Shown: positions 43,008 through 52,252, counted from the first letter of the stretch. The stretch is DNA of 56,263 bases from Bacteroidota bacterium (GCA_027619415.1 JAQCFO010000009.1:1-56263), one strand, 5' to 3'. The notes: generated by a model not told the origin, from the letters alone. Numbers and translations: made by a program.

Positions 43008-44552
43008 TTATAAATCAAAATTAATGCCCTGGGCTAATGCTAGTTCAGAAGAATAATTTATGGTATTAGTTTGTCTTCTCATATAAACTTTCCAGGCATC
43101 AGAACCACTTTCTCTACCTCCTCCAGTATCTTTCTCTCCTCCAAATGCTCCTCCAATTTCAGCTCCAGAAGTACCAATATTAACATTAGCTATTCCACAA
43201 TCACTTCCCCAATGTGATAAGAAAATTTCAGAATCTTTTAAATTTTCAGTCATAATAGAAGATGATAATCCTTGTTTTACATCATTCATTATTTCTATAG
43301 CATTTTCAAGATTTCCAGTGTATTTAATTAAATAAAGAATAGGTGCGAAAGTTTCAGTTTGAACAATGGGAACATCATTTTTAATTTCCGCTATTGCTGG
43401 CTTAACATAGCAATTGCTTTCAAATCCTTTTCCATTTAATACACCACCATCAACAATGAACTTGCCACCTTGCTTTTTAACTGTTTCAATGGCCGATAAA
43501 TATTGATTTACTGCATCACTATCAATCAAAGGTCCTACATGGTTAGTTTCATCTAAAGGGTTACCAATCTTCAGTTGTTTATATGCTTTACTTAATTCTA
43601 CTTTTATTTGATCGATTATAGATTCATGTACAATAATTCTTCTTGTAGAAGTACATCTTTGTCCACAAGTCCCTACTGCTCCAAAAACTATATTTATTAC
43701 TGCTTGTTTAATATCTACACTTGGAGTAATTATTATAGCGTTATTTCCACCCAACTCTAATAAAGACTTACCGAGCCTTGCACCAACTTTCTTTGCAACA
43801 TCTTTTCCCATTTTAGTTGAGCCTGTAGCAGAGAGTAAGTTAACTCTAACATCTTCCGACATCCACTGGCCAATGTTTTTATCGCCATTGATAAGACAGG
43901 ATACGCCTGCAGGTATATTATTTTCTTTAAGAACCTGAGAGACAAAATTTTGACATACAATACTGCAAAGAGGTGTTTTTTCAGAAGGCTTCCATATACA
44001 TACATTTCCACATACCCAAGCTAATGCTACATTCCAACTCCAAACAGCAACAGGAAAATTAAAAGCAGAAATAACTCCTACTATTCCTAAAGGATGATAT
44101 TGTTCAAACATTCTGTGGTTTGGTCTTTCAGAGTGCATGGTTAATCCGTATAATTGTCTTGAAAGTCCTACAGCAAAATCACATATATCAATCATCTCTT
44201 GAACTTCCCCCATTCCTTCTTGTAAAGATTTTCCCATTTCCCAAGAAACTAATTCACCTAATTCAGCTTTATTTTCTCTTATTTTATTTCCTAATTGACG
44301 AACTAAATTTCCTCTTTCGGGCGAAGGAATTTTTCTAAAACTTTTAAAAGCAATTTCAGCCTCATTAATTAACTTATCATAATCATTTTTATTACCTGAC
44401 TGAACTTTACCCAATAAAGATCCATTTACAGGGCTGTATGAGTCAATGAATTCTCCAGAGCCAAACCACTCTTCTCCATTTGAGCAGCCTTTTTGTTCTT
44501 TATTAATACCGAGTTTTTTTAGGAGCAGACTTGTATTTTTTGTGGAATTCAT
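43008..44552 (-). CDS. Aldehyde dehydrogenase, ALDH7 (aminoadipate semialdehyde) type
   Basis: This 514-residue NAD(P)-dependent dehydrogenase resembles antiquitin/AmaB, which oxidises 2-aminoadipate 6-semialdehyde in lysine degradation. Catalytic residues are E266 (SLLELGGNN) and C300 (GTCGQRCTSTRR), with the cofactor loop SATGSTKMG at about 241-249. The N-terminal VQEMIDICDFAVGLSRQLYG and MFEQYHPLGIVGVISAFNFP are typical of the family. The APC permease gene lies 43 bases upstream on the same strand, suggesting uptake plus oxidation of an amino acid or amine. Substrate is inferred only. Confidence 0.9.
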   Translation of the reverse strand: MNSTKNTSLLLKKLGINKEQKGCSNGEEWFGSGEFIDSYSPVNGSLLGKVQSGNKNDYDKLINEAEIAFKSFRKIPSPERGNLVRQLGNKIRENKAELGELVSWEMGKSLQEGMGEVQEMIDICDFAVGLSRQLYGLTMHSERPNHRMFEQYHPLGIVGVISAFNFPVAVWSWNVALAWVCGNVCIWKPSEKTPLCSIVCQNFVSQVLKENNIPAGVSCLINGDKNIGQWMSEDVRVNLLSATGSTKMGKDVAKKVGARLGKSLLELGGNNAIIITPSVDIKQAVINIVFGAVGTCGQRCTSTRRIIVHESIIDQIKVELSKAYKQLKIGNPLDETNHVGPLIDSDAVNQYLSAIETVKKQGGKFIVDGGVLNGKGFESNCYVKPAIAEIKNDVPIVQTETFAPILYLIKYTGNLENAIEIMNDVKQGLSSSIMTENLKDSEIFLSHWGSDCGIANVNIGTSGAEIGGAFGGEKDTGGGRESGSDAWKVYMRRQTNTINYSSELALAQGINFDL

Positions 44553-44595
44553 TTTGTTTTATTTGTAACAAAAATAACTAAAAATAGAGTGAAAA

Positions 44596-45894
44596 CTAAC
44601 TTTTAATTTTCATTATAAAATAGAATGGTATACCAATTAGTAACAATATAGATCCGTAGTAAATTGATTCAGAACCAGAGCCGAAAATAGCCCACACAGA
44701 ATAACTTAACCCAATCAACCCAAGACTAGCGGATTTAAAAATTTTAGTCTTTAAATATTTGTTTTGAATATGGAAGAGGATATAAGATGCACTTACGAAA
44801 AGATAAGGGACTAGAGTTGATAATGTTGTTAGTAAAATTAAAAATTCAAATCTTGAAACTAGACTTTGAGAAAAATTCATGGTCATTACTATTGAAGTTA
44901 AAATGCTTCCAAATATTAGACTAACAACTGGAGACCCTTTCTTGTTTTTTTTTGTAAATACTTTAGGAAAAAGTTTATCATTGGCCATTGACATAGGCAT
45001 GTAGCTAGTGATTAAAATCCAACCATTCAAAGCTCCTATTGCAGATATTGCAGCTCCTGCTGAAATAAAATACCCAACGTATTTTCCTCCAATAACTTCA
45101 CCTGCCTCAGCAAATGGAGCAGGAGAATTTACTATAACTTCATTAGGGAGAATGCCAAATAACACGATAGTTCCAAAAACATATATTAAAGTAGATATAA
45201 CTGTTCCAATCATAGTAGCAATAGGAATTGTATTACTAGGGCTTTTTATACTATTGGCAGGAATAGTTGCTGATTCTATTCCCAAAAAAGCATATAATGT
45301 CATTACACAGACAATTGGAAAAACTTCAAAATCACTTTGATCTGTGATATTAAATTCTGGAAAAATATTCCAATCAAATAAAAACATTCCTGAAATTATA
45401 ATAAATAATAGAGGAATTATTTTGGCAATTGTTGTAAAAATCTGAATATTCCCAGATGATTTAACCCCTTTAGAAGAAGTCCAAGTAAAAAACCAGATAA
45501 ATGCAAGCCCAGTTAAAGCAGCAGAAATTGGACTGGTTATTAGTTCAGGAAAGAAGAAACTTAAAGCGCTAACAATAGCAACTGCTATTGCTGCATTATT
45601 TACCCAACATGAAATCCAATACCCCCAAGCTACTATAAATCCGATAAAATCTCCGAAAACAACCTTTGAGTATAAATAAGGTCCTCCGCTTTTTCCGGAT
45701 ATTAATTTACTAAAATTGCTAAATATTTTTGCTAGTACCAGCGCCCCAGTTGCTGTACAAATCCATCCTAAAATACTTATTCCGCCAAATTTTGCAAGAC
45801 TAGCTGGTAGGACAAAAATACCTGCCCCAATCATATTTCCTACAATCAATGAGGTTGCTGCTAATAAACCTATTTTTTGATTTTGCTTGTTCAA
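44596..45894 (-). CDS. APC-family amino acid permease
   Basis: This 432-residue transporter has about 12 membrane helices and the APC start GLLAATSLIVGNMIGAGIFVLPASLAKFG split by the family's GxG unwound helix. ISGKSGGPYLYSKVVFGDFIGF and LYAFLGIESATIPA follow. It probably moves an amino acid, or exchanges it with a polyamine, across the inner membrane. It is the promoter-proximal gene of the pair with the ALDH7-type dehydrogenase. It is divergent from the Rieske oxygenase gene with 35 bases between starts. Confidence 0.9.
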   Translation of the reverse strand: MNKQNQKIGLLAATSLIVGNMIGAGIFVLPASLAKFGGISILGWICTATGALVLAKIFSNFSKLISGKSGGPYLYSKVVFGDFIGFIVAWGYWISCWVNNAAIAVAIVSALSFFFPELITSPISAALTGLAFIWFFTWTSSKGVKSSGNIQIFTTIAKIIPLLFIIISGMFLFDWNIFPEFNITDQSDFEVFPIVCVMTLYAFLGIESATIPANSIKSPSNTIPIATMIGTVISTLIYVFGTIVLFGILPNEVIVNSPAPFAEAGEVIGGKYVGYFISAGAAISAIGALNGWILITSYMPMSMANDKLFPKVFTKKNKKGSPVVSLIFGSILTSIVMTMNFSQSLVSRFEFLILLTTLSTLVPYLFVSASYILFHIQNKYLKTKIFKSASLGLIGLSYSVWAIFGSGSESIYYGSILLLIGIPFYFIMKIKS

Positions 45895-45929
45895 AATAAA
45901 AATCTATATTTCTTTAAATTAGTTAATTA

Positions 45930-47030
45930 ATGTTAATGAAAGATAAATATAAAATTGATCCTGATATAACAAAGGCAGAAACATTACCTTCTTCCTTTTA
46001 TAAAGACCCAGTAGTTTTTGAGTTATTAAAAAAGAAAATATTTTTAAAATCTTGGCAGTGGATAGGGGATGACGATTTGGTTAAAGAAACAAATTTTGTT
46101 TATCCACTTTTAATTTTAGAAGATTACTTGAATGAACCCATTGTTTTGTCAAAAGCTAAAGATGGAAGTATTAACTGTATGACTAACGTTTGTACTCACA
46201 GAGGAAATATTCTAGTTCTAGAACCTGGTAAAGTAAAAAAACTCACTTGCATGTACCATGGAAGAAGATTTGATGACAAAGGAAAATTTGAATACATGCC
46301 TGAGTTTGATAAGGCTAAAGATTTCCCTAGAGCCTGTGATGATTTACATACTTTTCCACTTGTTAAATGGGGTAAACTATTATTTGCAGGTTTAAATCCC
46401 GCTTTTGATTTTCAAAAAGTAATTAATAAAATGAATGAAAGGATAGGTTTTTTGCCAATGGATGAATTTTTACCAGACTCATCATTATCAAAAGATTTCA
46501 TTATAAATGCTAATTGGGCCTTGTATTGCGATAATTATTTGGAAGGGTTTCATATTCCTTTTATTCATAAAGGTTTGAATGAGGTTTTAGATTACAATGT
46601 TTATAAGACAGAAGTATATGATTATTGTAATTTGCAAATTGGATATAGTGAAGATGACTCTGAGGTTTTTGACTTGCCCAAAGAACATTTGGATTACGGA
46701 AAAAATGTAGTTGCCTATTATTATTGGGTTTTCCCAAACATGATGTTTAATTTTTACCCTTGGGGTCTTTCAATTAATATAGTTAAACCGGTTTCAGATT
46801 CTTTGACTAAGATTTTGTTTAGATCTTATGTATATGATGGATCTAAATTAAATAGGGGAGCAGGCAGTCAACTTCAAAAAGTAGAGGAAGAAGATGAATT
46901 CGTTGTAGAAAACGTACATAATGGATTAAGGTCATCATTTTATAAAGCTGGTAGATTTTCGCCAACTAGGGAACAGGGTGTGCATCATTTTCATAAATTA
47001 ATTTCAAAATTCATGAATATTAATTTATAA
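45930..47030 (+). CDS. Rieske 2Fe-2S non-haem iron oxygenase (ring-hydroxylating alpha-subunit type)
   Basis: This 366-residue oxygenase has a complete Rieske cluster: C88 and H90 (VCTHRG), C107 and H110 (TCMYHGRRF). The mononuclear iron site is in NWALYCDNYLEGFHIPFIH with N202, E205, H208 and H213. The family includes choline and carnitine monooxygenases as well as aromatic-ring dioxygenases; I cannot tell which applies. No ferredoxin or reductase gene is close, so electrons must come from elsewhere. A second ATG at 45936 is an equal start. The neighbouring permease and ALDH make an amine or quaternary ammonium substrate reasonable. Confidence 0.88.
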   Translation: MLMKDKYKIDPDITKAETLPSSFYKDPVVFELLKKKIFLKSWQWIGDDDLVKETNFVYPLLILEDYLNEPIVLSKAKDGSINCMTNVCTHRGNILVLEPGKVKKLTCMYHGRRFDDKGKFEYMPEFDKAKDFPRACDDLHTFPLVKWGKLLFAGLNPAFDFQKVINKMNERIGFLPMDEFLPDSSLSKDFIINANWALYCDNYLEGFHIPFIHKGLNEVLDYNVYKTEVYDYCNLQIGYSEDDSEVFDLPKEHLDYGKNVVAYYYWVFPNMMFNFYPWGLSINIVKPVSDSLTKILFRSYVYDGSKLNRGAGSQLQKVEEEDEFVVENVHNGLRSSFYKAGRFSPTREQGVHHFHKLISKFMNINL

Positions 47031-47055
47031 AATTATAGAACAAAAAAATAAGTTT

Positions 47056-47199
47056 ATGAATAAAACCTTAAAATGGCATAAAAGATTTACTGAAAAAAAA
47101 AGAATTTTCTATGGACTATCTCCTTATCAAGGGTATTGGTTTTCTTGGTTTAAAGGTGTTGTTTGGGGAATCTTTATAATGTGGCTAATAAAATTATAA
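47056..47199 (+). CDS. Small membrane protein, 47 residues
   Basis: A short gene from ATG 47056 to TAA 47197-47199 encodes a basic N-terminus (MNKTLKWHKRFTEKKRIFYG) followed by an aromatic-rich helix (YWFSWFKGVVWGIFIMWLIKL). One transmembrane segment with positive-inside N-terminus is predicted. Function unknown. It follows the Rieske gene by 25 bases and ends 3 bases before the convergent VF530 gene, filling the space exactly, which supports it being real. Confidence 0.55.
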   Translation: MNKTLKWHKRFTEKKRIFYGLSPYQGYWFSWFKGVVWGIFIMWLIKL

Positions 47200-47202
47200 A
47201 AA

Positions 47203-47424
47203 CTAATTAGTCATGTTTTTTAAATAAAATTTTTCCACTTTTTCTCTTGCCCAAGGAGTGGTTCTTAAAAATTTTAAACTTGATTTATACGTAGGATTGT
47301 TTTTAAAGGCATTGATATTTAAAGTGTCTCCTAATTCTTCACAACCATATTCTAGAAACAACTGTTCTAACATAGTCGTTAATTTTATTCCGTGTAATGG
47401 ATTGTTAAGTTGTTGTCCACTCAT
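47203..47424 (-). CDS. VF530 (DUF2132) family DNA-binding-like protein
   Basis: This 73-residue protein matches the VF530 family almost end to end: [36 protein letters not shown] and [21 protein letters not shown]. The family is small, helical and thought to bind DNA, with no defined role. It stands between tRNA-Arg and the small membrane protein gene. Confidence 0.88.
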   Translation of the reverse strand: MSGQQLNNPLHGIKLTTMLEQLFLEYGCEELGDTLNINAFKNNPTYKSSLKFLRTTPWAREKVEKFYLKNMTN

Positions 47425-47459
47425 TCTTTAAATATAATTAATTCCACCTATAATCAAAC

Positions 47460-47489
47460 AAAAAAACCCTACCATTAAGGTAAGGTTTT
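47460..47489 (-). terminator. Intrinsic terminator downstream of tRNA-Arg
   Basis: GGTAAGGTTTT (47479-47489) pairs with AAAACCCTACC (47463-47473) with one mismatch and a 5-base loop. On the minus strand it ends in a T run (47466-47456 region). It starts 5 bases past the tRNA-Arg 3' end. Confidence 0.75.
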
Positions 47490-47494
47490 AGTTG

Positions 47495-47568
47495 TGATCG
47501 CGACACGATTCGAACGTGTGACCGTCTGCTTAGAAGGCAGATGCTCTATCCAGCTGAGCTACGCGACC
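47495..47568 (-). tRNA. tRNA-Arg (UCU)
   Basis: The minus strand folds as a tRNA: acceptor GGTCGCG with CGCGATC (one G-T pair), D arm AGCTCAGCTGGATAGAGC, anticodon loop CTTCTAA giving anticodon TCT, and T loop CGTTCGAATCG. CCA is not encoded. A TACATTTG box (TAnnTTTG) lies at 47589-47582, 13 bases upstream. Confidence 0.97.
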
Positions 47569-47581
47569 ATTAAATCGAGTG

Positions 47582-47589
47582 CAAATGTA
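47582..47589 (-). promoter_or_regulatory. -7 promoter box of tRNA-Arg
   Basis: TACATTTG on the minus strand matches TAnnTTTG and lies 13 bases before the tRNA 5' end, the same layout as at tRNA-Pro. No TTTG -33 element is visible at the expected distance. Confidence 0.5.
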
Positions 47590-47622
47590 AAAAAATATGT
47601 TTAATCACGTATTTTATAATGA

Positions 47623-48381
47623 TCATTTATTTTTAAAAATCATAATTAACCTTTCTGATAAATTAGGATCATAGTTTTTAAGATTATAATCCCCAAAAAC
47701 TTTAATCAAATCTAGGTTAGTTTTATTAAAATAATCTTTAAAATCTTTTAATGTAAGAGCATTAACTTTTTCTTTAAATGAATATAAAATATCTTTATCA
47801 ATAAATGAAATGTTCTTTACCACCATATTATCTTCTATTTTTCTGCTTATTTTAAACTCGATCCCTTCTTTAGTAACTGTATCATTAGGAACTAGATTTT
47901 TTTTGATATTAATTATATTAAAAAAATCAATTACTCCAGTACCATTTTTTTTCAGATTCTGTTTAATTGAATTTAAAATTTGTACATCTTTTTCTTTACT
48001 TTCTGAATAGCCAAAGCTTGTAAACAAGTTAAAAACTGCATCATGTTTTATGTTTAATGGCTTAGAAATGTCATGGATTAAAAACTTTAAGTTTCTGTTT
48101 TCGCTCTTTTTAGCTTCATTTATACTGTTTTCTGACAAATCAATACCAGTTACATTATATCCAAGTTTTTCAAGTTGAATTGAGTGCCTTCCTTTTCCAC
48201 AAGCTGCATCTAGAATAGTTGAATTTTTTTTTAAACTTAAGTAATTTAACAACTTTGAAATGAATTTTTTTGCTTCGCTGTAATCTCTATTATTGTAAAG
48301 TTTATGATAAAACGGAGAATTAAACCAATCATTGTATTCGTTTTTAGGATCTATTAAGGATATTTTGTTCATAAACATCAA
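47623..48381 (-). CDS. Class I SAM-dependent methyltransferase
   Basis: This 252-residue methyltransferase has motif I ILDAACGKGRHSIQLEKLG (about 57-75), the acidic end of strand 2 VTGIDLSENSINEAKK, and a small insert before the last strands. Substrate unknown. Several Met codons near the start (48381, 48378, 48372) could each be used. It is divergent from the THUMP methyltransferase gene with 33 bases between starts. Confidence 0.85.
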   Translation of the reverse strand: MMFMNKISLIDPKNEYNDWFNSPFYHKLYNNRDYSEAKKFISKLLNYLSLKKNSTILDAACGKGRHSIQLEKLGYNVTGIDLSENSINEAKKSENRNLKFLIHDISKPLNIKHDAVFNLFTSFGYSESKEKDVQILNSIKQNLKKNGTGVIDFFNIINIKKNLVPNDTVTKEGIEFKISRKIEDNMVVKNISFIDKDILYSFKEKVNALTLKDFKDYFNKTNLDLIKVFGDYNLKNYDPNLSERLIMIFKNK

Positions 48382-48414
48382 AATTAGAGTATTTTTAAAA
48401 ATAATTTACAATAT

Positions 48415-49578
48415 ATGAGTGATGATTTTAAAATGGTAGCTAAAACCTTTTATGGTTTTGAGTCGATTTTAGCCGATGAACTTCTATCTCTTGGAGCTAG
48501 AGACATTGAAGAGGGAGTTCGAAATGTTAGTTTTTATGGAGATTTAGGGTTTTTATATAAAGTTAATTTAGCACTAAGCACTTCAGTTAGAGTACTTAAG
48601 CCAATTACTTCATTTAAAATAAAGGATGAAAAAGACCTTTATAGTTCTATTTATAATTTCAACTGGGAAGATTACCTTGATGTTGATGACACTTTTGCTG
48701 TAGAATCTAATTTGAATACTGATTTTTTTTCACATTCATTATTTGTTTCGCAAAGAGTTAAAGATGCGTTAGTTGATAGATATAGAAAGTTATTTAAGAA
48801 AAGACCTAATGTCGATAGAGATGATCCTGATTTTAAAATCAATTGTCATATCACGGATGATATTTGTACTATATCATTAGACTCATCAGGAAAACCTCTT
48901 AATCAAAGAGGGTATAGGTCCGAAACCAATATCGCTCCAATTAATGAAGTTTTAGCTGCAGGAATCGTAAAACTTAGTGGTTGGGATTGTGAATCAGATT
49001 TTTTAGACCCAATGTGTGGGAGTGGGACTTTATTAATTGAAGCAGCTATGTATGCCAAAAATTACCCTGTTAATGTTAACAGAAAACATTTTTCATTTCA
49101 AAACTGGAAAGATTGGGATTCAGATTTATTTGAATTAATTAAAGCTTCAGCCTTAAAGAAAGTAAAGCCATTCAATTATAAAATTACTGGTTATGATAAA
49201 GCACCTTCTGCTATTACAAAATGCAATCAAAACATTATAAATTCTGGATTTGCTGATATTATAGAAGTTAGTCAAGATAATTTTTTTACTACTACAAAAA
49301 GCAATGACAACTTTTTACAGATTGTGTTTAATCCTCCTTATGGGGAAAGGTTACAGATTGATATTGAATCTTTTTACAAGCAAATTGGAGATACTCTGAA
49401 GAGTAATTATACTAATTCAAATGCTTGGTTTATAACTTCCAGTTTGGAGGCTTTAAAATATGTCGGACTAAGACCTTCTAGAAAAATAAAACTTTTTAAT
49501 GGAAAATTAGAAAGTAGGTTAGCTAAGTATGAAATATACAGTGGAACAAAAAAAATTCATAAGCAATTAAAAAAATAA
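48415..49578 (+). CDS. THUMP-domain rRNA methyltransferase (RlmL-like)
   Basis: This 387-residue enzyme begins with an N-terminal THUMP RNA-binding domain (about 1-155). A class I methyltransferase core follows with DPMCGSGTLLIEAAMYA (about 198-214) and the base-methylation motif IVFNPPYGERL (about 303-313). It resembles the N-terminal half of E. coli RlmKL, which makes m2G2445 in 23S rRNA. The RlmK half is absent, which is normal for Bacteroidota. Confidence 0.9.
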   Translation: MSDDFKMVAKTFYGFESILADELLSLGARDIEEGVRNVSFYGDLGFLYKVNLALSTSVRVLKPITSFKIKDEKDLYSSIYNFNWEDYLDVDDTFAVESNLNTDFFSHSLFVSQRVKDALVDRYRKLFKKRPNVDRDDPDFKINCHITDDICTISLDSSGKPLNQRGYRSETNIAPINEVLAAGIVKLSGWDCESDFLDPMCGSGTLLIEAAMYAKNYPVNVNRKHFSFQNWKDWDSDLFELIKASALKKVKPFNYKITGYDKAPSAITKCNQNIINSGFADIIEVSQDNFFTTTKSNDNFLQIVFNPPYGERLQIDIESFYKQIGDTLKSNYTNSNAWFITSSLEALKYVGLRPSRKIKLFNGKLESRLAKYEIYSGTKKIHKQLKK

Positions 49579-49613
49579 TATTTACCCTAGTTGTTTAAAA
49601 TTCAATAATGTTA

Positions 49614-50312
49614 TTATTTTTTATTTTTTTTAAAAATTGGAATGTGATAATAAATTGAATAACTAATTCCAACTCCAAAGTTGTTGTTTTCTAATACCTT
49701 ATTGAATCCAGGAATATAAAGGTTGCTAAAATTTTCAGGTTTATCTTGATTTAACAATCTGTTTACACGTAAACTTAAACCCATGTAAACGTTGTTTATA
49801 ACTTGAGCATTAAAACCAAAAACAAACTCAAACCAGCTTGCATTTAAATTTTTATAATCTGAAATGTTATCAATAAGATTTTGATTCCAATATTGATCTA
49901 ATTGATAAATAGTATAAGAGTTTAATTTATGATTGAACTTTCCCATTCCGTACCTAAATCCTACATATATTTCATTTTCAAGGCCTTTCATATTATTATA
50001 AACATTATAATTAAATCCTAATTTTAGAAAAGTGCCGTTTGTATTGAAGTCTAAAACTTCATTTACAATTTTTTTATTTTCATTTCCGAATTCTGTAGCT
50101 AAAAAAACCCTTTCTAGAATCTTGTAGTCAGCAGTTATTAGTAAGCCTTTATATTCGGATTCAGTTAGCATTCTTATCTGTTGACTTAAGTCAATACCGA
50201 TTTTAATCCCATAAGTTGTTTTTAAAGGAATACTGTCAGACAAAATATCGTCTTGAGAAAATACTGATAAACTATTTGTCAATAATAATAGACTAATGAA
50301 ATATTTTAACAT
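49614..50312 (-). CDS. DUF6048 family outer-membrane beta-barrel protein
   Basis: This 232-residue protein has a signal peptide (to about 20, ending VFSQD) and alternating strands with aromatic ends (VFLATEFGNENK, GTFLKLGFNYNVY, NEIYVGFRYGMGKFNHKLNSY, NVYMGLSLRVN, NNFGVGISYSIYYHIP), as in a small porin-like barrel. The layout with DUF6452 and RlmD upstream identifies DUF6048. Function unknown. Its start overlaps the DUF6452 gene end by 20 bases. Confidence 0.82.
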   Translation of the reverse strand: MLKYFISLLLLTNSLSVFSQDDILSDSIPLKTTYGIKIGIDLSQQIRMLTESEYKGLLITADYKILERVFLATEFGNENKKIVNEVLDFNTNGTFLKLGFNYNVYNNMKGLENEIYVGFRYGMGKFNHKLNSYTIYQLDQYWNQNLIDNISDYKNLNASWFEFVFGFNAQVINNVYMGLSLRVNRLLNQDKPENFSNLYIPGFNKVLENNNFGVGISYSIYYHIPIFKKNKK

Positions 50313-50775
50313 GTATAGATTTTTCTTCTTTTATTTCTGAATTTATTATTTCTGTTCTAACTATCCAGTTCAGGTTATCATTTTCTATAACGATTTGATC
50401 AAGATTGTAATTTGAAACATACCCACATGCTCTGCTTACATACATGTGATTGTGTTGGTAATTAATTATAACGTTATCGCTATTTCCAGAATTATCAACA
50501 TTTTCATCAAAATCTTTTGTAAAAGAATAGTTGGTGATTTTATCTAAATTTTTTAAAGGAATTGAAAGAGAGTCAGTAGTCTGAAAAATATAAATATTAT
50601 TATTGTTGAAACCTTGAACTTTAAGGTTTGGAACCTCTTTCTTTAATCCAGTTGATTGATCGAAAAATCCAACAATAAGTTTTGGAGTATCAGGTAATGA
50701 ACTTAGACAAATGTCATCTGGCTCACACGAAATGTTAAAACAACTTAATATTAATATTAATATACTTTTTTTCAA
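50293..50775 (-). CDS. DUF6452 family lipoprotein
   Basis: This 160-residue lipoprotein (LILSCFNISCEPDDIC, likely lipidated Cys17 in NISC) has the DUF6452 start: a Cys pair, LPDTPKLIVGFFDQSTGLKKEVPNLKV, and later YQHNHMYVSRACGYVSNY. Function unknown. It lies between rlmD (8 bases upstream) and the DUF6048 barrel gene (20-base overlap), as in other Flavobacteria. Confidence 0.82.
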   Translation of the reverse strand: MKKSILILILSCFNISCEPDDICLSSLPDTPKLIVGFFDQSTGLKKEVPNLKVQGFNNNNIYIFQTTDSLSIPLKNLDKITNYSFTKDFDENVDNSGNSDNVIINYQHNHMYVSRACGYVSNYNLDQIVIENDNLNWIVRTEIINSEIKEEKSIHVKIFH

Positions 50776-50783
50776 TTTAATAG

Positions 50784-52184
50784 TTAATTTTTAAGTTTTA
50801 AAAGTACAATATTTTCTACATGATCTGTATGTGGGAACATATCTACTGGCTGTGTTTTGTGAATATCATATTTGACTTTTAATAATTCTAAATCTCTGCA
50901 CTGCGTAGAAGGGTTACAACTTACGTATACTATAGTTTTAGTGTCTAAATTTAAAATCTCTTTAATAACATCTTTATGCATACCGTCTCTTGGAGGGTCT
51001 GTTATTATCACATCTGGTTTTCCGTGTTTTGAAATAAATTCAGATGTAAATATTTTTTTCATATCTCCAGCCTCAAACTCTACATTATTTATGTTGTTAT
51101 AAGTAGCGCTTTCTTGAGCAGAAATAACAGCTTCATCAATACTTTCTATTCCAATAATTTTATTAGCTTCCTTTGCTAAGAATTGCGTTATTGTTCCTAA
51201 ACCTGAATATAAGTCATAAACTATTTCATTTCCCTTTAAATCGGCTAAATCTTTAACAACTTGATAAAGCTTTATTGTTTGATTTGTATTTGTTTGAAAA
51301 AATGATTTAGGGAAGATTTTGAATTTTAATTCCCCTATCATTTCTTCAATATATTCTTTACCATGAAATAAATTAATTTCTTGATCATAAATAGAATCGT
51401 TTCCTTTATTGTTTATGATATATTGAATAGAACTTAATTGTTTAAAATTATTTTTTAAATGATTTAAAATTAATTCAATACTATTTATGTCGTTTTCAAA
51501 AAACTGAACGATAACCATAAACTGATCTAAACTAGTGTTACGAATCATTATCCCCCTAAGTAATCCTTTTTTAGATCTAGAATTATGAAATGAAATATTA
51601 TTGTTAATTGCAAAATCTTTTATAGATAACCTGATTTGATTAGACGGATCAGGTTGAAGGTGGCATTTATTTATGTCTACGACTTTATCCCACATTCCTG
51701 AAATATGAAAACCGACTCCTCTTCTTTCTAAATCGGTTCCAGAATTAGAAATTTCTTCATTAGTTAACCACCTGTTGTCAGTAAAAGAAAATTCTAATTT
51801 ATTTCTATAAAAATATTGATTTTCACATTTGATAATTGGTTCTATTTTACATTTATCAAATACCTGCTGAATAGCATATTTAATTTTCTTTTCCTTTAAA
51901 TCAGTTTGAGCATCATAAAGTACATCTTGCCATTTACAACCTCCGCATGTTCCAAAATGTTCACACTCTGCTTTAGTCCTTAAATCAGACATTGAATGAT
52001 ATTTAGTAATATTACCTAAATAATAATTTTTTTTCTTTCGGTAAGTTTCAATATCTACTATATCTCCAGGAACACCTTTTTTAACCATTAAAACTATTCC
52101 ATCATCAGACTTAGCAATAGATAAACCTTTTGATCCAATGTCAATAATTTCAACAGAATTGAATTTTTTATTTTTTTTAGACAT
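50784..52184 (-). CDS. rlmD: 23S rRNA (uracil-C5) methyltransferase RlmD
   Basis: This 466-residue enzyme methylates a conserved 23S uridine (U1939 in E. coli). The N-terminal TRAM domain covers about 10-65. The 4Fe-4S ligands are C74, C80 and C83 (CEHFGTCGGCKWQ) with C174 (NKCHLQP). Motif I is VYDLYSGLGTITQFLA, and the catalytic nucleophile is C423 (VYVSCNPST). It heads the rlmD-DUF6452-DUF6048 run. TAACTTAG 5 bases upstream of its start resembles a -7 box. Confidence 0.95.
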   Translation of the reverse strand: MSKKNKKFNSVEIIDIGSKGLSIAKSDDGIVLMVKKGVPGDIVDIETYRKKKNYYLGNITKYHSMSDLRTKAECEHFGTCGGCKWQDVLYDAQTDLKEKKIKYAIQQVFDKCKIEPIIKCENQYFYRNKLEFSFTDNRWLTNEEISNSGTDLERRGVGFHISGMWDKVVDINKCHLQPDPSNQIRLSIKDFAINNNISFHNSRSKKGLLRGIMIRNTSLDQFMVIVQFFENDINSIELILNHLKNNFKQLSSIQYIINNKGNDSIYDQEINLFHGKEYIEEMIGELKFKIFPKSFFQTNTNQTIKLYQVVKDLADLKGNEIVYDLYSGLGTITQFLAKEANKIIGIESIDEAVISAQESATYNNINNVEFEAGDMKKIFTSEFISKHGKPDVIITDPPRDGMHKDVIKEILNLDTKTIVYVSCNPSTQCRDLELLKVKYDIHKTQPVDMFPHTDHVENIVLLKLKN

Positions 52185-52224
52185 GACGCTAAGTTAAAAT
52201 GAAAATATTAATATTATTAATTAT

Positions 52225-52243
52225 ATTTAGGTAATTCCTAAAT
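52225..52243. promoter_or_regulatory. 7-bp inverted repeat before the VPS10/BNR gene
   Basis: ATTTAGG (52225-52231) and CCTAAAT (52237-52243) are exact inverted copies around a 5-base centre in the short divergent gap between rlmD and the VPS10/BNR gene, 9 bases before the latter's ATG. It could be an operator or a leader hairpin. Confidence 0.35.
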
Positions 52244-52252
52244 TTATTAATT

